Part shown: positions 5,626 to 8,636 of the stretch, in pieces | Position numbering within the stretch: the stretch's first letter is position 1 | How the letters are laid out: each line of letters starts with the position of its first letter | Source of the DNA: Pseudomonadota bacterium | GTDB lineage: Bacteria; Pseudomonadota; Gammaproteobacteria; Burkholderiales; Burkholderiaceae_D | Assembly (NCBI GenBank): GCA_023416415.1 | Contig: JAEZHR010000080.1 | Location: 1 to 8,636, forward strand | DNA: 8,636 nt | Direction: 5' to 3' | Notes under the pieces: generated by a model | Databases searched by the model: none | What the model saw: the letters and a program-made list of their open reading frames with translations, nothing else | What the model was told of the DNA's origin: nothing | Made by a program: the position numbers and the translations under genes

Positions 5626-6099
5626 CTACCGACCCGCCGCACCGAGACCGGAGAACGGGGCCTGACGCAGGGCGCCGCGCAATTCTTCGGCAAAGCGACG
5701 GCGCTTCGCCTCGGTCACGAAGCGCCCGACCTGCACCTTGACGCCATCGGCCTCGATGCGCACCAGATCTCGCCCGTTGCCATCGGCCATCACGCGCGCA
5801 CGCCGGGAGTCGAGCCGCAACAGTTCCTTGTGCATGCCCAGTTCGCGCTCCACCAGCAGCCAGTCATCGGTCAGGGTCACTTGCTCGCGGTCGGTGGCGT
5901 GGCGCGCGTAATGCAGGAACGCAATCCCGGCGGCGCCCAATTCCGCAAACGCAAAGACCAGCACCTGCCAGGCGCCGTGCAACACAGCGAAAGGCGCTGC
6001 CACAAACAGCGACATGCCGCACAGTACCGCGTAGGCATAGCCGAGCTGGAGTGGTGCGAGCGAACAGTTGCGCTTGAGTTGCCAGTTGCATGCGTCCAT
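5626..6099 (-). CDS. DUF2244 domain integral membrane protein
   Basis: This 157-residue protein starts at ATG 6099, with GGAG 8 nt upstream (6108-6111 on the opposite strand). A longer frame to 6183 adds 28 residues with no ribosome site and is rejected. The N-terminus WQLKRNCSLAPLQLGYAY carries the conserved Asn-Cys-Ser-Leu-x-Pro-x-Gln signature of DUF2244. Two membrane helices follow (about 17-40 and 43-63) and then a soluble C-terminal domain of beta strands with VERELGMHKELLRLDSRRAR and the conserved end VGRFVTEAKRRRFAEELRGAL. In many proteobacteria DUF2244 genes lie beside cytochrome c oxidase genes; here no oxidase gene is in the window, and the upstream neighbour is a dead permease gene. 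The function is not established. Family call by sequence signature, high confidence. Confidence 0.85.
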   Translation of the reverse strand: MDACNWQLKRNCSLAPLQLGYAYAVLCGMSLFVAAPFAVLHGAWQVLVFAFAELGAAGIAFLHYARHATDREQVTLTDDWLLVERELGMHKELLRLDSRRARVMADGNGRDLVRIEADGVKVQVGRFVTEAKRRRFAEELRGALRQAPFSGLGAAGR

Positions 6100-6161
6100 T
6101 TTTCTCTCTCCACTGTAGAAGTAAGCAGGCGGTGTGCCAGGGTGTAGCCTGCACTGCGACG

Positions 6162-6178
6162 AAGCAACGGCGTTGCTT
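6162..6178. promoter_or_regulatory. Inverted repeat upstream of the DUF2244 gene
   Basis: AAGCAACG-G-CGTTGCTT is a perfect 8+8 bp inverted repeat with a one-base centre, 63-79 bp before the DUF2244 start. As RNA it would give a 7-bp stem with a 3-nt loop. There is no following T-run, so operator is a better guess than terminator. The regulator is unknown. Confidence 0.35.
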
Positions 6179-6309
6179 GCCAAATAGGGAGGGAAGACGG
6201 ACTCACGGCGAACCTGGTTGATGCCGCCCTGTCGACGCGCAGCATCGGCAGTGCCGCGGCAGACTGCAAAACGACGGAGCCAGGCGCTCAGAAAACAGGA
6301 CGGACCCGG

Positions 6310-6958
6310 TGAAGCCCGGTATGGGAAAAAGGTAGCCGACCCGGCAGAACGTTGCGAAATGCGCCCTCGGGCATGCGGTCAAAAATTCTTGTCGGCCTCC
6401 GATGAGACGCTCACGAGCGGCGCGCAAAATGCGGTCATCCCGAGTGTGCCGGAAGCGATGCTGCCGCTCGCAGAAAGGGCCGCCAGCAGGACTGCCAGCG
6501 TTAGCAGGCCGATGATTGTCGGCAGCGGTTGGACGGTCACGCGCTGACGCCGCTTGTCCCGGTGCACCAGCGTCGCCCAGGTGACTGGCGTCGGGCAGGA
6601 CCGGCCACCAGTTTTCCGATCACGTCGCATTGCGGCACAGGTGTGGAACAGAAACTGCCCGACCGTGAATTTGAAACCATGCACGTCAATGTGCGCGGGC
6701 AGCGCCATGCCGATCAGCACACAGATCATGCCGCCGGCGAGCGGAGCGGCGGCATGGTGGTCGTCTGTTCCCGAGCCACCAGATGCAGCGGTGTCAGGTG
6801 CAAGGTCAACGAGCAGATCCGTACCAGAGGGGCCAATTGGGCGGGCCCCAGCAGGCCAGACCCAGATCGCCGTGGCGGTCAGCGCGAAGGCCAAGCCTGA
6901 TACGCCTTGCACGAATTCGGTCAGCAGCGCTGGCGAGGAGGCGGGCAATGGTGTCCAT
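6310..6958 (-). pseudogene. Decayed TauE/SafE (TSUP) family permease, several frameshifts
   Basis: Pieces of a sulfite-exporter TauE/SafE family permease follow one another in the correct order on the minus strand, but in changing frames. After a probable original start at ATG 6958 (MDTIARLLAS) comes EFVQGVSGLAFALTATAIWV (about 6918-6859; compare FVQGxSGFGFALxA). Then ICSL...LTPLHLV appears in another frame. PLAGGMICVLIGMAL and HIDVHGFKFTVGQFLF return to the first frame (to about 6640). Next is SCPTPVTWATL (about 6600-6568; normally GLSGPxPTLW), then SGSIASGTLGMTAFCAPLV (to 6412). LIGGR lies in a second frame and MPEGAFRNVL in a third (6374-6345). Normal members are about 250 residues with seven to eight helices and export or import sulfur oxyanions or organic anions. 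Frameshifts, replaced glycines and missing pieces make this copy non-functional. One continuous frame (7017-6379) spans much of it but begins at a TTG and mixes conserved and meaningless segments. Confidence 0.75.
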
Positions 6959-7048
6959 CGGGCAAGCCGACCGCTATTTGCCACACCTCCCTGGGGAACG
7001 GGATGAATGAAAGGCAAGAAATTTATAGCAATAGCTAGGTTAACCGCT

Positions 7049-7079
7049 TTGAAATCCCAAAATACGGGACTGATATCCT
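7049..7079 (+). promoter_or_regulatory. Candidate promoter of the CoA-transferase operon
   Basis: TTGAAA (7049-7054) and an extended -10 element TGATATCCT (7071-7079) lie in a markedly AT-rich stretch (about 7011-7100) in an otherwise GC-rich window. The 19-bp spacer is longer than ideal, but the TGn extension can compensate. Transcription would begin near 7086, giving a leader of about 115 nt before ATG 7202. Confidence 0.35.
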
Positions 7080-7201
7080 ATTTTATGGTTTACATCGAAT
7101 GAAGGTGAATGCATACTTGCCGCACGCACGAGCCGTGCGCGTGCCGATCTGCGCGTCGGCGACCGGTTCATGCAATATGCATCCCGATTACAAGGACATC
7201 T

Positions 7202-8362
7202 ATGCTTCCATTACAAGGCGTGAAAGTCATCGAGTTCTGCCAGGTCGCCGCCGGCCCGTTCTGCGGCATGCTGCTTGCCGACATGGGCGCAGATGTGATC
7301 AAGGTCGAACATCCGAAGGGCGGCGACAGCCTGCGCCAGTGGCCGCCGCTGACCAACGGCTTCAGTGAGAACTTCGCTTCGCTGAACCGCAACAAGCGCT
7401 CCGTGGCGCTTGACCTGAAAGACTCCGGCGATCTGGAGAAGGCGCGTGCGCTGGTGTTGTCGGCAGACGTCGTCATCGAGAACAACCGTCCCGGCGTGAT
7501 GGCGCGCCTGGGGCTGGACTACGAATCCCTGCGCGGATGCAAGCCGAGCCTGATCTACTGCTCGATCTCGGCCTATGGCCAGACCGGTCCGCGTGCGCAG
7601 GAGGGCGGCTTCGACCTGACGATGCAGGCAATGAGCGGCATCATGAGCGTGACCGGCGAGCCGGGCGGTGCGCCGGTCAAGTGCGGCGTACCTCTGTCGG
7701 ATTTCTGCGCCGGTCTGTATGCCGCGTTCTCCGTGGCGTCGGTGCTGAACAAGGTGCGACGCGACGGGCAGGGTGAGCACATCGACGTGTCAATGCTGGG
7801 CGCGAGTCTTGGCGTGGCGGCCCTGCAGACCAGCGAATACTTCGGCAAGGGCGAAGACCCGGCCAAGCTCGGTTCGGCGCACCCGCGCAACGCCCCCTAC
7901 CAGGCGTTCAAGGCCGGCGACGGCTACTTCGCGATGGCCGCCGGCAACGACAATCTGTGGCGCATCGCGTGCACCCAGATCGACCGCCTCGATCTGCTCG
8001 AGGACACACGCTTCACATCGACTTCGCTGCGGGCCCGCAACCAGGTTGCGCTGCGTGACATCCTGGAAACCGAGTTCGCGAAGTATTCATGCAAGGAACT
8101 GATCGAGCGTTTCGCCAGCGCCGGCGTGCCATGTACGCCGATCAATTCCTACTCGCAGGTGCTGGCGGATCCCCAGGTGGAGGCCATGGGTTGGGTGCAG
8201 CAGATTGAATTGCCGGGTGGCGCGCACGCGAAAACCTTCGCATCGCCGCTGCGCCTGAGCGGCCAGGGCTTGCCGATCTTGCGCAACCCGCCCGCGCTCG
8301 GCGCGCACAACGACGAAGTATTTGCCGAGCTGGGCGGCGCGGCGGTACGAGAACGGGAGTAA
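7202..8362 (+). CDS. CaiB/BaiF family (class III) CoA-transferase
   Basis: This 386-residue protein, of typical length for formyl-CoA-transferase-type (class III) enzymes, starts at ATG 7202 with AAGGA 5 nt upstream. An in-frame ATG at 7109 would add 31 Cys/Arg-rich residues with no family similarity. It opens with PLQGVKVIEFCQVAAGPFCG and MLLADMGADVIKVEHPKGGD (residues 3-42), followed by SLNRNKRSVALDLK (60-73), ADVVIENNRPGVMARLGLDY (88-107) and SAYGQTGP (123-130). Asp167 in GVPLSDFCAGLYAAF corresponds to the catalytic aspartate that forms the acyl anhydride. Later come GEHIDVSMLGASL (191-203) and the C-terminal AGVPCTPINSYSQVLADPQV. Enzymes of this family move CoA between a thioester donor and a carboxylic acid; the substrate cannot be read from sequence. 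A 4-bp gap to the enoyl-CoA hydratase gene implies one transcript and a shared acyl-CoA pathway. Confidence 0.93.
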   Translation: MLPLQGVKVIEFCQVAAGPFCGMLLADMGADVIKVEHPKGGDSLRQWPPLTNGFSENFASLNRNKRSVALDLKDSGDLEKARALVLSADVVIENNRPGVMARLGLDYESLRGCKPSLIYCSISAYGQTGPRAQEGGFDLTMQAMSGIMSVTGEPGGAPVKCGVPLSDFCAGLYAAFSVASVLNKVRRDGQGEHIDVSMLGASLGVAALQTSEYFGKGEDPAKLGSAHPRNAPYQAFKAGDGYFAMAAGNDNLWRIACTQIDRLDLLEDTRFTSTSLRARNQVALRDILETEFAKYSCKELIERFASAGVPCTPINSYSQVLADPQVEAMGWVQQIELPGGAHAKTFASPLRLSGQGLPILRNPPALGAHNDEVFAELGGAAVRERE

Positions 8363-8366
8363 ACGC

Positions 8367-8636
8367 ATGCAAACCACGTCCGATACGGCTGCGCCTGTAC
8401 TGTGCGCACGCGCCGGAACGACCACGACGCTGACGCTTAACCGCCCGGAAAAGATGAACGCGCTCAATGCCGAGATGGTCGAGGCGCTGCTGCAGGCCGT
8501 TGACGAAGCCGGGCGCGATGGAACGCGCATGCTGGTGCTGCAGGGTGCCGGCCGCAATTTCAGCGCCGGCTTCGATTTTGGCGGATTCGAGGAGGCGTCG
8601 GAAGGAGACCTGCTGCTGCGCTTCGTGCGTATCGAG
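8367..8636 (+). CDS. Enoyl-CoA hydratase/isomerase family protein, 5' part, cut by the window end
   Basis: Ninety codons are present from ATG 8367 to the end of the window without a stop. GGGAG (8355-8359) lies 7 nt upstream, inside the end of the CoA-transferase gene, whose stop is 4 bp away. The sequence shows the crotonase N-terminal pattern: a strand TTTTLTLNRPEKMNALNAEM (residues 18-37), then a helix, then MLVLQGAGRNFSAGFDFGGF (54-73). In the latter, SAGFDF is the oxyanion-hole loop (usually SAGxDL) that binds the thioester carbonyl of acyl-CoA. The catalytic Glu residues lie beyond the window, so hydratase, isomerase or hydrolase activity cannot be separated. It probably processes the acyl-CoA made by the neighbouring transferase. 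Confidence 0.9.
   Translation, partial: MQTTSDTAAPVLCARAGTTTTLTLNRPEKMNALNAEMVEALLQAVDEAGRDGTRMLVLQGAGRNFSAGFDFGGFEEASEGDLLLRFVRIE

Noticed and set aside
4566..5693. Minus-strand open frame of 375 codons overlapping the UbiA-like gene
   Set aside because: Arg/Pro/Cys-rich translation without motifs; the other frame gives a membrane protein with UbiA-family segments.
6554..7006. Plus-strand open frames in 6529-7010
   Set aside because: They are antisense to the permease relic, whose conserved TSUP segments lie on the minus strand.

Overview
The window is GC-rich, densely packed bacterial chromosome with short gaps and clear Shine-Dalgarno sites. Gene content (a YqjD/YqjE-like membrane operon with a DUF3618 protein, a YhbW-like flavin monooxygenase, DUF2244, and a CaiB/BaiF CoA-transferase followed by an enoyl-CoA hydratase) fits a betaproteobacterium, probably Burkholderiales. 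This assignment is an inference from gene content; there is no marker gene.

Layout, left to right. Positions 1-625 hold no intact gene. The minus strand at the left edge carries what looks like a decayed metallo-beta-lactamase-fold hydrolase. Positions 626-2764 (+) are a tight three-gene, translationally coupled operon: a tail-anchored, LEA/YqjD-like amphipathic protein with a His/Asp-rich segment; a two-helix 'phage holin family' (YqjE-like) membrane protein; and a DUF3618 membrane protein with an 11-residue repeat pattern. A hairpin at 2873-2899 sits in the convergent gap before a luciferase-like flavin-dependent monooxygenase (3000-4001, -). Divergent from it is a pyrimidine-dimer DNA glycosylase family protein (4147-4656, +, GTG start). 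It converges, with only 4 bp between stop codons, on a UbiA-superfamily membrane protein (4661-5518, -) that lacks the first Asp-rich catalytic motif. Upstream of that, on the same strand, is a DUF2244 membrane protein (5626-6099). Positions 6310-6958 (-) hold a multiply frameshifted TauE/SafE permease pseudogene. After an AT-rich promoter-like stretch, a CaiB/BaiF CoA-transferase (7202-8362, +) and the first 90 codons of an enoyl-CoA hydratase (8367 to the window end) form an acyl-CoA metabolism operon.

How the genes work together: the first operon is probably a stationary-phase or envelope-stress module that places amphipathic proteins at the inner membrane. The glycosylase acts in base-excision repair of UV damage. 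The last two genes probably activate an organic acid as its CoA thioester and hydrate or isomerise an unsaturated intermediate. I see no CRISPR array, tRNA, rRNA, insertion sequence or phage. I did not find a clear-cut new system. The most unusual objects are the UbiA-like protein without its catalytic Asp motif, the repeat architecture of the envelope operon, and the two gene remnants.
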